From NCBI RefSeq assembly GCF_037038585.1, contig NC_092521.1, positions 110,200,605 through 110,264,604 on the forward strand: a DNA stretch of 64,000 bases, in the 5' to 3' direction. The position numbers were made by a program, and so were the translations under genes. The notes beneath the pieces were generated by a model that saw only the letters and a program-made list of their open reading frames with translations, searched no databases and was not told the DNA's origin. Below, one piece after another: positions 14,559 through 26,300 of the stretch. The first letter of the stretch is position 1. Each line of letters begins with the position of its first letter. Source of the DNA: Patagioenas fasciata (Eukaryota; Chordata; Aves; Columbiformes; Columbidae).

Positions 14559-14665
14559 AGGTATAATAATACTTACCTACTGTATCTCACAGGAGCCTTT
14601 TGAAGTTTAATTAATTAACGTTTATAAAAGCACACTGAAATCCTAAGATGAGAAGCAGCTCCAAG
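14559..14665 (+). repeat. Ancient L3/MIR-type 3' end fragment
   Basis: GGTATAATAATACTTACCTA, then TCTCACAGGAGCCTTTTGAA, TTAATTAACGTTTATAAAAG and CTGAAATCCTAAGATGAGAA follow the order of the L3/MIR 3' consensus. That consensus is an ATAATACTTACCTACCTCACAGG block, a TTAATGTTTGTAAAG block and a GAGATCCTCGGATGAA block. It is old and partial; only the 3' end is recognisable. Confidence 0.65.
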
Positions 14666-15474
14666 TACACTATATTGTTACTGTTGTTTTATGAGCAATT
14701 TTGAGAAAAATCACGTACTTCCAGATATCCAGAATGCATTTTAGTGTTCCATCATAATTTCACATTCACATAAAATTAGTTTCTTGTTGTTTTCCTAAGA
14801 TTTTCCTCCTAGAATCAACATTTAAGGCTGCTGTTTGCCTAAAACCCCAAATTTGTATTTAAAACAACTTTCAATGTTAGGTAAGCACCATTTATTTCCT
14901 AAACCTTTTTTGTTCTTATTTCCTTTGGAATCATGAGGAATAAATCAGAAGTGCTTAAATAACTTACAGGCAGCCTCAGTGACAGTATTAACGTAAAGTC
15001 AACCTATGCAGTATAATGATATTCAGAGCAGCTTCTTAACTAGTGGGAAGACTGTTAAGTCTTGTGACAGGTCTCAGTAGTTTGTGTTTCCTTACTATGG
15101 CAAATGAGTCTGTCAGCATGTTGTTTCTCAAAAGGAAGTTTTGCAGGAAAAATAAGCAAACGAACAGCTGCAGAGTCTGAGTCTTCAGTAGGAATGGAGA
15201 TTTTGGGGGCAAGAGAGGTCCCCAAAAAGGATGGCATCACAGCCGGATCAGTAAGTGTTTTAAAGGTGAACTATTAATCAGTTCTGAAATTTGACCATGT
15301 ATTTAGTTAACTAGAGAATCTGAAACCTTTCTCTCTGTATGTAGGGGAGAGGGGCAGAGACAACAGAAGTAGACAAGTGTATTTTGACTTGTGTTGGGTA
15401 GCTGCTTTTTTTTTCTTTAGGTTCACATTTGTGACAAAATATTTTTAAACCCAGGAAATCCTTTTTAAGGTATC

Positions 15475-15477
<3 letters not shown>

Positions 15478-15517
<40 letters not shown>
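15478..15517. repeat. (AT)20 microsatellite
   Basis: About 20 uninterrupted AT dinucleotides, 40 bp, in non-coding DNA. Tracts of this length are usually length-polymorphic and can form cruciforms. Confidence 0.98.
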
Positions 15518-15519
<2 letters not shown>

Positions 15520-16171
15520 TTTTCCCTCTTTATAGCTACGTTGAAAAAAAGCACTAACTGGATAAGGTTATATTGAAGGTTATTGTTTCATAAGTTAAAT
15601 TAGCCCTACTCTTCCTTTTTTTTTTTTTTAACAAACATCTCTATCCTTTAATCTGGTTTATTATAATTGCCACTACACAGATAGCTTCATGTACACATGT
15701 TCAGAGAAATAACTCATCTACAATAACTAATGATACTGACAAGTAATTTGTGTCACAGGTCGATGGTCTGAAGCAGGAGGAAGGACGTATTGCCAGAATT
15801 AGCTACTTGAAGGTTTAGGAACTGCTGTGTGGCCCTGTCACCTCAGGAAAAGCTCTGATAATTCTTAGTATTTATTATTAGTTATGAAGGGCCCTTCACT
15901 TTCAAGCAGCACTTTCTTCGGCACTAGGTTTTCCCCATGCCTCTCTAGGAGTTATGAAATCAAGGAGGACACAGGCAGTACAAAGTGTTTAGCACTTCTG
16001 TGATTTTTATGGTCTGATGTCAATGTGGATACCTATTGCCATGAACGTCCACTGCCTGTGTTCTGGGTAGTTGTTCCAATATTCTGTCTGGATCTAACCC
16101 TGTAAGAAAAAGATTGGGTTTATTATACTTCATTAAAGGTTTAACTTTTTTTTTTTTTAATTAGAAACATC

Positions 16172-16356
16172 ATAGCCCAGTGGATAGGGAACTGTGCTAG
16201 GAATTGTTAGACTCGCATATTTTCTCAAGTTTTGCTGGGTAACCCAGGGCCACTCCAAGCATATTTCTCTGTGCTTCATTTTACCCACTTCAAAGACAGG
16301 AATAATGCCACTGACATCCTCTAAATGCTGTGAGACCTACTGATGAAAATTACTGT
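16172..16356 (+). repeat. Ancient MIR-type (tRNA-derived) SINE
   Basis: The order of landmarks fits an amniote MIR-like SINE. A tRNA-like head reads AGCCCAGTGGATAGGGAACT, then comes TGCTGGGTAACCCAGGGCCA, the core TCTCTGTGCTTCATTTTACC, AGGAATAATGCCACTGACAT, and a tail TGTGAGACCTACTGATGAAA resembling the L3/CR1-like LINE end. It is well diverged with no tail duplication visible. Such elements predate the bird-mammal split or are shared across sauropsids. Confidence 0.65.
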
Positions 16357-18969
16357 ACAAAAACTAATGGTGTTTTTCCTGACTGGGTCACTGAATGTGC
16401 TGTGTAACTGTGGCAAAAGACTGCAATCTATGCTGGTTTGCTTCTTATCCCATCTTCTTGCTGTCTTGGTTCCTTTGACTGGTAGTTTTTTTGCAATTGG
16501 GACAATCATGTGGTTTTTGTTTGTAGAGTGCCCAGCACAATGAAGTCTGAAGGCAATGACTACTATTGCGCTGGTAATTAAACTGAATTTAGTAAGTTGA
16601 CGGGATATGTTATGTTAATAGCCTGTAACAGGATGGTTGTGTTAATAGCCTGTAAATCCCTCCTGCACAGAAATGGATCATTCTTGTTGAATTCTTGTGC
16701 TTGTGGCATTTTGAACTCGCAGGTTTTCTCACTGTATAGAATGCAAACTGTTGATTTTTAGGGAAGACGGGATACTGCAACAGAAAATGCAGTAGCCATT
16801 GGTCAGTTTTTGAAGTACATTGGCTCCCCTAGTTTCACACAGCTGATATTAGGTATTTGGTTTTCTGCTTGTTTTGCCAAATTTACAAGCTCCTTTGCCT
16901 TTTCAAGTGGAACTCTTTAAGATCTTGTAATCAAACCACAGACAGCTAGCTTGTTCTTTATTTAACCTACAGTGTTTGCATAGACTGTACTTCCAATTCT
17001 GTATAGTTTAAACTCTGGGGAGAAAAAATGACACTGAGTCTTATAGGTTGTAGGCTGTAGACATATAGGAAAGAGTGGTTCTGTTCATTCTGTTTAAGCA
17101 AGTACTTAAACAAATAATGGCTTTAAAATGCCTCTGTTCTGATCAGACTTAATAGTACTTTTCAAAGGTTCTTGCCAGCTCTAGGGATTGGGCTTTTAGC
17201 AATGCATTTTTAGAAGGGAGAAGATTAAACCCATGAGATCTTCAGGCAGTAGATCTCTGAACAGACCAGCACAGCCTAAAAGCTCCTCCTCTGGCCTTGG
17301 GCTGGCTCCTTACCTATAGAGCACATGAAGGATTCATCTGCACAGTCCTCACCTGTCCTCACCTGCCCGTGGAGTCGTGGTTGCTGGGCCACTGCCCCAG
17401 CTGTGTCACTGCAGCAGCAGTCAGGGCTGAGGACAGCTGGAGATCTTTCAAAGAGGGTTCCGAGAAGAGCTGTTGAATGGGTGGAGGGTTTGCCTGTCTC
17501 TGGTCTCTGCTGCTTTTCCCTGAGTCTTTAAAATTCCTGCGATACCCACAGTTTTTTCTGAGGTGAAATGACCTATAAATATATCAGACTCTGAAGATAT
17601 GTTGTCCTATGCCAGTCAAAAGGATAAAGACATACTATCCTTACTACTAAAAATAATTGGAGAGGCGCCAGCGAGGAGCCAATTTAGAGAAATTATTGCA
17701 GTGCGATAGATCCCTGCATAATTGATATTTGGTATGGACAGATTTATGAAGGTAGCTGTTACAATCCCATTAAATACTTAGCTGAAGTACTTAGCTCTGT
17801 CACTTTTATTAGCACAGTTTTGCACACTCTTTCCATGGTAGTTTGAGCTGTGTATTTTTTATCCTTTGTGTGACTTCCTGCATTGCAGAGAGACATCTTT
17901 AAAACTCCTACTGTCTTCCTTAATGCTTGTGATAGGCAGATTGTACTGACATGGTCTTCACACAGGAGCAAGCGCCTTATTCTTGTCCTGCCTTTGGCGG
18001 TACTTCCCCCCTCCATCTGGACAGATCTGCTGGGTTTTTTTTCCTCACTTCATGCCGGAAACATACTGCGTATCTAATATTACATATTGTGTTCAAAGAA
18101 GCCGAATTTGCTTTTTTAATACAAGCTCTTATCTCTTACCAAGCATAGATCTACAAATACTGTACTATGTCCCCTACAGCTATTCTCTGTTTAGAGATTC
18201 CTCATCATGTGTCGGACAGATGGCACAATCAGTGGGTTGTATCAGAACATTAAAAAAAGAAATTCTTTCTCGCTGCTTCTACCCAGACTGTTTTGAATTC
18301 AGTGAAATGCAACAGCTGTAATACAATCCTTCAATGACAACTCCTAACATGGTGGTGGGGAGGGTGTAGTTTCATTTGAATGTCAAAAAATATCTAGGAA
18401 AAATGACATTAAAAAAGAAACATAAAGGGCTTTAACAGAGCTGCGAAAGTTGCAAGGTTAAGAACCTGACTTTTCGGATTTGTTTATTCTCTCAGCTGTC
18501 TCAGATCACAGGTGGATCTCCATTTGTGGCTGCTGATACAAACAATACAGCGCTGTTTTTCCTTCTGTCAAACACTTCTTAACACTGTTCCATCATTTGT
18601 TATCAAATAAGGTGTCTGGTACTTACAGAAGCCTTGCCAAAGCATCAAAGATGCTTGTATTCTTAGTGAGCATGATAGAAAAAGTAGCATAAATAATCTA
18701 AGTCTTTGCTGAGAGGACAGCCCTAGGTTTCTGTATTGGGCATCTGTTGTGCCTGACCATTACCAGCTCTGCAGGCATGAAATTTGTTTTTAATACCAAA
18801 GAGCCTGAAATGTTTGATAATTGTTCAATAATATATTATAAACAAAAACAAACAGATCTTGTGTTTTAGTCCTCATCCCACATGAGCCCTAGTAGTCTTT
18901 TCTTTGTATGCTTTGTTCCTACCCACCCCTGTCACAAAAGAAGGAGTGATAAGCTGTCAGTATTCACAG

Positions 18970-19111
18970 GGTAGCGAGTATGGTCTTGACAAAAGTTTGG
19001 AAGAAAGTCAAAAGGGTCTCTGCAGAGCCGGCAAGGAGCCACATTGCAGAGGTGACGATGGCTGGAGGTGGAATGGAGGTATTTGTGGATCTCCTGTCAT
19101 CTGTCTGCCAG
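18970..19111 (+). other. Weak exon-like segment with a strong donor
   Basis: A TATTCACAG acceptor-like end at 18969 and a consensus donor CTGCCAG/GTGAGT at 19111/19112 bracket 142 bp. An ATG in the context AGTATGG opens a frame with no stop before the donor. The predicted residues (VWKKVKRVSAEPARS and following) match nothing I know. The polypyrimidine tract is poor. It could be a lncRNA exon or chance. Confidence 0.15.
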
Positions 19112-20289
19112 GTGAGTGGTCCTGGAAGGCCCCAACTGCTGCTTATCCTTACCTTAGTCCTGGGGAGAAAGCCTGGCCTGAGATTTGTAAAAGAAGCATC
19201 TTGTCCTTTCATATCTCCAGCTGCCCATTTTATATAATATACCACAGGGAGGAGATACATCTTCTCCCTTCCTAACATTGTTACCCACTTTCTGTACAAC
19301 ACAGCTTCTCACATCATATCCCGTCAACCTTCATGTTCCCTAGTTATGTGACTACAGTCAAACTGGTCCTGTAACACTGCTTTAAGTGCCTTTATTCCTA
19401 GAAACTGCATGTTTAAACTCTGCCAATTTAAATTCATATTCTATTTAAATCTGAATAATTTTTTCACATTAGCAAGTCATAAAAGAAAGGAAGTTTTTAA
19501 TTTAATATTTTAGTGTGGGGCGGAGGGGGGAAGATGAGAGTACAGAATAGAAACAGGCATTCTTCCCTCTGTTGTTGTAATATTCAGTTCTCTACCTGGC
19601 ACTGCGTGGGAGGCAATTTGGATTGTGGGACAGTCTTGATATTTCTGCTAAATGATGGGCAGGTAAATGATTGTGCTGATATTTAATTGTCACCTTTGAG
19701 GTTCAGTAGTTTAACAAGTCGCTGTGACAGATGAGGTGGCTCTTGCATCCTCAAAGCTGCTCAGGTAGCATTTACTTTGTCTCACTGCATGCACTTCTTC
19801 AAAGCCACCTTCATAACTGTGATGACTTAGAGAGGGGAGCAAGGAAAAGAAAAGAATTGTGTGGCTGTGGATCCATCCTGGAAAATGCAGAATGTCTTGC
19901 CAGAGGATCCTGACCCAGGTTTTGACCACGGAAGTACACACTGTCCTGTGTAGTACTGCAGTGTTCTGTGAAGTTAATGCTGCAGCTAACTGAGCAATGG
20001 GACTCCAAATCACTGTGAAAAACAGCAGCCAGCAGTTTGACAACTCAATGGTCATTGCTCTGGCCTTTTTCTACCCATACTATTATCATTTTCCCAAGTA
20101 ATTATTATTGCCTTCCTGGAGAGTTGGTTAACTCTCTGTAAAATTCAGCTATATCAGAAGCAGGGGAACTTGCCCTTTTCCAACAGGTTCAGCAACATTG
20201 ACACTGTTTTTTATTGGTATGTGCGTTTTACTCTGCTTCTTTCCCCATGACAACATGAAGCAGTGAACAGCTGGCTGGCTGCAGAAGTG

Positions 20290-20317
20290 CTTTTCCAACC
20301 AGGGAAGGTTGGAAAAG
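20290..20317. other. Perfect 11-bp-arm hairpin
   Basis: CTTTTCCAACC, six-base loop AGGGAA, then GGTTGGAAAAG. The arms are perfect but the flanks do not extend the pairing, so it is too short for a microRNA precursor. Confidence 0.6.
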
Positions 20318-23300
20318 GGAAGGGAGGGATTCTGGTTGAGAATTGCTTGCCAAATGTACTGCAGAATTATGATTAAAATGTTTGTTGAGAGTTTAATATG
20401 TGTGCACGTGAGAGTCAGCAAAAACGCTTAGGCTGCCTTCTGTTTCCGTCTCTATTTGTTTAGTGTACAATTTCTCAAATGTCACATTTGGTGTAATAAC
20501 TCTAATTCATATGATGCTAATCTGACTTTTAACTCCTCCTCCTGTTGCACTTTAAATGAGCTCCCAGTGCAACACTAGAGTTGGGGGTTTGATTTACATT
20601 TTCCTTTACCTAGCACCGACCCCACACCACTTCTTGTTCTGGGTGTGCAATGGAGCGAACAAGTAGAAATGACAGTTCCACTGGAGAAGCCTGTAATTCC
20701 TAGGGCGGGAGAAACCAAAGGGCTCTCTGGAAACTGAGGTCACTCTTTTTATTAAGAGCCCATCGATACACAGCTCATAAAACCATCAGTAGCTCTTTGG
20801 ATGATGTAAATCAGCTGCTGTAGTTTATGTTACTCAAAGTATTGCAGGCTGCTTTTGACAATATTTTAGATATTTTCATGATGAGTGTATAATCAGATGC
20901 AATACCATTGCGTCCTTGCCTTCACAGCAAGGGATCCAGAGATCCATACACACACACATAATCCAGGCAGTTTTGATGTAGGTACTTCAGACTTACAACA
21001 GTTATTGCATTTTTCTCAAATTATAACTAGAAAAATACATAGGAAATATAACCTTTACAAGGGGCGAAGGGACAAGGGATTAAGGGATAAATTGCCTGTC
21101 CACAACAGTGCTGTTAGGAAAATGTAGATACCCATGCTGTGATTCATCTTGCCAAACATTAGAGGTCTGCAGCTAGCTATTCACAGTTGCTCTTTTTATG
21201 CTCTGTAGATGAGTGGGTAGTTTGAGAGTGTCATTTATTTGATTCACTTCGGATGTTTACCTTCAGATGAGTCACACCCCCCTATACAGCTACAGCCTTA
21301 GGGCACTGTAGGTGTTTGCATTTACTCAGATGAATTTTGATCCTGTTTCCTGAATGAAATATTTTTCAGAAGGAGAAACTCTTTATAAATTGCCATCATT
21401 CTTATTTCTGTGTGTTTTCAGAGGATTTTCATTTTGGGTGCAAATGTGCACATTAGGAAGTCTGTACTTTATTTAGAGATTTTTCCTCTCCAACATACAA
21501 GGTCAAAATACTTCATTATTGTGTCCTCTGCAGAATTCGAAATTGGCTGTGTAGGGAATGGTTGCCATCTTACACCTCTGATGATCTCTAAAGATGACCA
21601 TTACTGTGCTGACAAACATTTCCTTAATGTTTTCTTAATGTAATTGACTTTTTTCTGAAGTGTTTTATTAAAATTGGTACAACTCAGAAAACTGAAAAAT
21701 GAGTCCAGTTGTGGCATTTTCATGCTAGCAAAGATACAACACTTGCTTTTCTATGTTTTTACTGGCTGTAAATCAGAACATTTAATCAAGAGCCCTTGTA
21801 ATGAATTTTAAAGGTCATTTTTGCAAAGGAAAAAAAACACCCAACAAGATAATGTGGACTTTATTCCTCTGTTTTGTTTTTTTGTTTGTTTGTTTTTAAT
21901 TGCCCAAGCTTAATAGCAGCCCTGCTTGGACTCCCCTCTGTTCCAAAATCAGCGCTGTGGATTGTGGTTTTGAATAGTTAGTAAAGCTGTCAATCTCTGT
22001 GAAATCCATTTCTGAATTCAGAAGAATTGTATAGCCTGAAATCTGTGATAAATGTTGACAAAATAGTTATATACTTCACATTAAAAGCGTGGAGGGCAGT
22101 GGTCTTTGTTTTTCTGAACTTCTTTTAGCCCCTTTCCTTCTTTACCATTTGTTGTTTCTCTTTGTTGTAATTTTTCATCTATGTTTGGTAGATTCTTTTC
22201 TTTGTTTTAATCCAGGGCATAACAAGAATGAGCATTAGAATAGGAAATTAAGAATTAATTTAGCAATCTGTTAGTACCTTCCTCATTTTCAACCTCACTG
22301 GAAAAAAATAAACATAATTTGGTGCCCTGTTCCACCCCCTTGGGGATGCAAGGAAGGGTCCTCAAAGGTAAAGGAAGTAATTTGTTCCCCTTCCATGAAA
22401 CTCAGTCTCTCTAGCAACTTTATTATTCAAAATGTAAGAGCTGATGTAAGGCATCATATCCTGGATATTAAACAAGCTTCTCTCTTTCCAAACTACCAAT
22501 AGTCCCAATAGTGTCAGTTCCTCTCCATCCTGCGAGCCGCCTGGTCTCAATCGTGTTTTGGAAAGAGCACTTTGTTAACTGGAGTATTTTGGAGAGATTT
22601 TTGAAGGCATGACAGAAAAGTACACGAGTTCCTGTTGCATTCTATGCCTTGGCACATCCCTAAGGTCTTCAGGAGCCTTGGAAATCTTAGCATTAGTCAT
22701 TCACTTTTCCACTGATTTTTCAGCAAGTGCAATAGTTACAGTTTTGGCTTTCTGAAGTTAACTGGACTGAAAAGAATGATCGCTTTACTTAGGTGATCAT
22801 GATTTCTAGTCAGGATTAATAGATGTCCTTTTATTCTTCAACATGTATTTTTTTTTCTCTGTTCATTACATGATACCCTGAAAGTTTTGCTTTCGTAATT
22901 GCTTGTTTGACAAATCTGTGTCTTTAAGATTTCAAGATCCATGTTGCTTATTTTAAATAAAAATAAAATGTGGTAGCCTAAACCTGTCTCTTGACTAAAT
23001 CTAATTTCTTGAGCGTGTCCACTTCCATGGAGGCAGTACAAACAATGCACTGTGTGTATCTGCATACGAATCGCAGCAAATTCAAAAAGTTTCCAGTCTG
23101 GAGGTTAGTTGCTGATTTTGACTGATCCCAGCTTGCTGAATTGGCAGGTTTTCCAAATACAGTGTTTTGGACAAATTTCTTGTTGACTTGTTTTCCCTTA
23201 ATGCAGAAATTTAGTTTTGAATTAATTTAACCTGCAGGGCATCAAACTTTGGTATTTGAAAGTCTCTATTTCTGTTACTATTTTCATTTTCCACATATTC

Positions 23301-26300
23301 TTATGGCCTCAGGCAACCTAGTTTGGCTGTTCACCCCTGTTCTTTCTGTTCCCATGTCTGTGTTTCTCCAGTGAGTACCTGAGCACTCTGTGAAACCACA
23401 TACAAGTGAAAGGGGTTTTTTTAAGAAGTGTTAATGAACAACTTTTTCAGTAGTAATAATAATGGCCCGTAGTTCAGGAGACAATGCTGAATTGTCAGCA
23501 CACTTTACAAACCAGTGTTCCTGCAAATGGAGTAAAAACCATTCATGTGAAATATATATGTCTTAGTTGAAAAGCAGCTGATGTTCTGCATGAGTTTCTA
23601 GAGTATGTTAAACCTCTGCCAGAGAGCACCGAGATATAAAATTGATGCAAAGCCTGAAAGTCTCAAGGCAGTAGGGCAGCTTCAGTAGCCAGAGAATCGA
23701 TGCTGCATGTTGGAGACTGGTGTGCCAAGAGTTGCTAATAGGAGGTACTTCATTATAAACATGCGATGGATGTGAAATGTGACTCTGAAACATGCCATTT
23801 ACAAAGCAGATACTCCCTCGGACTAGGAGGCTGGATAAACTTTCAGTGACACACATATTTACATACAGGCTGTGGTGTACAGAGGTTACTCTATTTTGCT
23901 TTGCTTTAAACTGATATAAATCATAAAGGACACAAGTAGCCTCAGTAGGGTGCCTTGTGATTTACGTTGTAACAACTAGAAGCCAGGATGAGTTTGATGT
24001 TGATTTTATGCACTTTTGAGCCTGAGGTAGAGTTTAAACTGCAACATCTCAAGAGTAGCTATGCTGACTTGTAAATCCATGTGCCTCTGATGTGGGGAGA
24101 CGTTTGATGACCCTTCCCTTCCCTAGATGGAAAGATCAACACCCCCTTACTTATACATCATTACACAAAGTGGAAACCAACATCTTCCTGTTTATCTCAG
24201 AAGCTGTGCTGTCTGAATGGGTTACAAGAAACCAGGCACTATCCCTCCCACCCTCACTCCTTCTTCTCTGCAGGATACCTTCGCATTACAGAGTGCAGGT
24301 TCCTTACTCTCTCTCCTTAGAGGTGTAATCCCTGTCAAATTCTAGGCCTATAACAGCGTTCATCAAATCTTGGCATGTAAGTATTTAACAGTGCTTATGA
24401 ATTAGCTCCTTCCTTATGCAGTTAACTAAAAAAATAGAAAAACTTGTTTACATAAACCAGTGTATCCAACTGTAAATGCAATGTAAAACTGTAAAATCAA
24501 GGATGGCACTAGAGTACAATATCCTGCTTAGAGATCAGTTGCCTACAGTAGTGCTCAAAGACATGGGAATCTGAAGCTTTCTGTCATGAAGGAGGGACTA
24601 AGACTGACTATTCCAAGGATTCATTCAAGGAATCTTAGTTATTTCCCTGTCAGTACTGTTGTGAAAGAAAGATTTTTATACTCTTTCACCTGTTCAGTGC
24701 TGTATAAAGATTGCTTTAACTGATATTAAAGTTAACTACATTTTTTTTTAGCAGGAAAGAAGACGCCACTGAAAATTTTCTCATTTACCTTTTTGTGCTG
24801 ACTTTTGGCCCTACTATATACATTTGACAGTTCTTGGTGCTTGCAATATTAATTGCACATCATTAACAATTTATACTCCATGTCAGGTTTTAGATAAGCT
24901 AATGACAAGTTGGGTAATGTATGTCTTCATTTGCACACACATAAAAATATCTTGGATGAAGAAGTACAGCAAACTGCAGAAAAGTTGCCAAATACTTTAT
25001 GGTTACTTGTGCTTTATTGCTCAGTTGACATCTTACAAATAAATTGTCCTATTTTGTAGAAATAAGAAACTTCTCCATATGCATCTGCAGTGTCTTTTCT
25101 CATGGGGGAAAAACGTAAAAGCTATGAGGTCTTTGTTTTTCAGAGCTTTCTGTTTCCACAACAAAAAGCACTTGCACAGTGCTATGTTTTAGGATCATTT
25201 ACACTATATAAGTGGATATTTGCATACATACAAATGCACATTCAAGTGTAAACATCTCTATATGTAGTGTACATATAAGTGTCGGTGGCTAAGAAAGTAT
25301 AAACACATGCTGTTGTCATGCCTTCAGGTAGATTTTCAACAAGGTGAGAGCTGTAATATGTCAAAAAAACCCAGAAAACTATTCAACTACCCATTTCCAA
25401 AGCAGTAAATTTGTATGAAAAAGCAGTGATTCATATTTCTCACCTTTCAGAGGAAAACTAAAGCATCTCCCCCAGCCTGGAGCAGTTTAACTGCTTAATG
25501 TATGGTTTGTTACATTCTTCTTCAAGTTTCCACACATTTATGCACATATGCTGAAGGAGGAAAAGCCCCGTTCACCTCCCCATGCCTGCTAGTGGAAGCG
25601 TAGCCTTGCAGGGCAGGAGCAGTGAGAAACAACAGCTTTGATAAGCACTCATGTAGTTTGGATGGTCTTGGTATTAAAAGGCAAATTGGTGAGGTTTGAC
25701 AAGTCAGTAATTCTGTCATAGGTGGCTTTACTTGAGAGTGTTTTATAGCAGGAGTACACTTTATATTAATAATGTCTAAAGACATAGCTGCCCTTCTGGT
25801 GCAGGCAGCATCCCAAGAAAACATTAATCATGTTTTCCTAAAGAATCCAAATTGATTTCTTGGGAGAAATACTTCTTTGTCTACTCCCCAGCCATTTCTG
25901 AACTCATTACCAACTTACAGTGATCTGAGCAGCTAATGAAAAAATAATTACTGCCTGTTGATCACCCAGGATAAAAGATACAAAAATTGGTTTAGGTTCT
26001 TAATGCAAGTAACTTCATTTTTACCAAGATGTAATGACCATTTTGTTTCATCACCTTTTTGTGTTTGGGGTTTTTTTTTCTTTTCTTTTGGATCCTTGGG
26101 TTGCATGGACAGTAATGTTGTGTTTACTATACTAGGAACATCTTACATGTATTTCTTTTTTGTTTTAATATAATATCTGTTGTAGCATCCTACGTAAGCT
26201 TTTACCACCAAAGGAAAGCTGTTCAGTTTTTGTTCAATTAATTTGTATTTGTACAGTTCTCCCCCAGGTGCAGCTCAGTCCTGGCCAGCAAGTGAAAAGA

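Larger units (their letters stand above)
5424..16171. other. Non-coding stretch with scattered old repeats, no gene seen
   Basis: Apart from the G/T tracts, the AT microsatellite and the L3/MIR fragments listed separately, this is AT-rich sequence with no frame that looks coding. A purine-rich block at about 7130-7265 (AGGAGAAGGAGGAGGGGG) is compositional only. Confidence 0.65.

Noticed and set aside
15478-15517. AT repeat as a CRISPR-like or regulatory array
   Set aside because: It is a plain dinucleotide microsatellite with no spacers.
20290-20317. Hairpin as a microRNA precursor
   Set aside because: Arms are only 11 bp and flanks do not pair; a precursor needs about 25-30 paired bases per arm.
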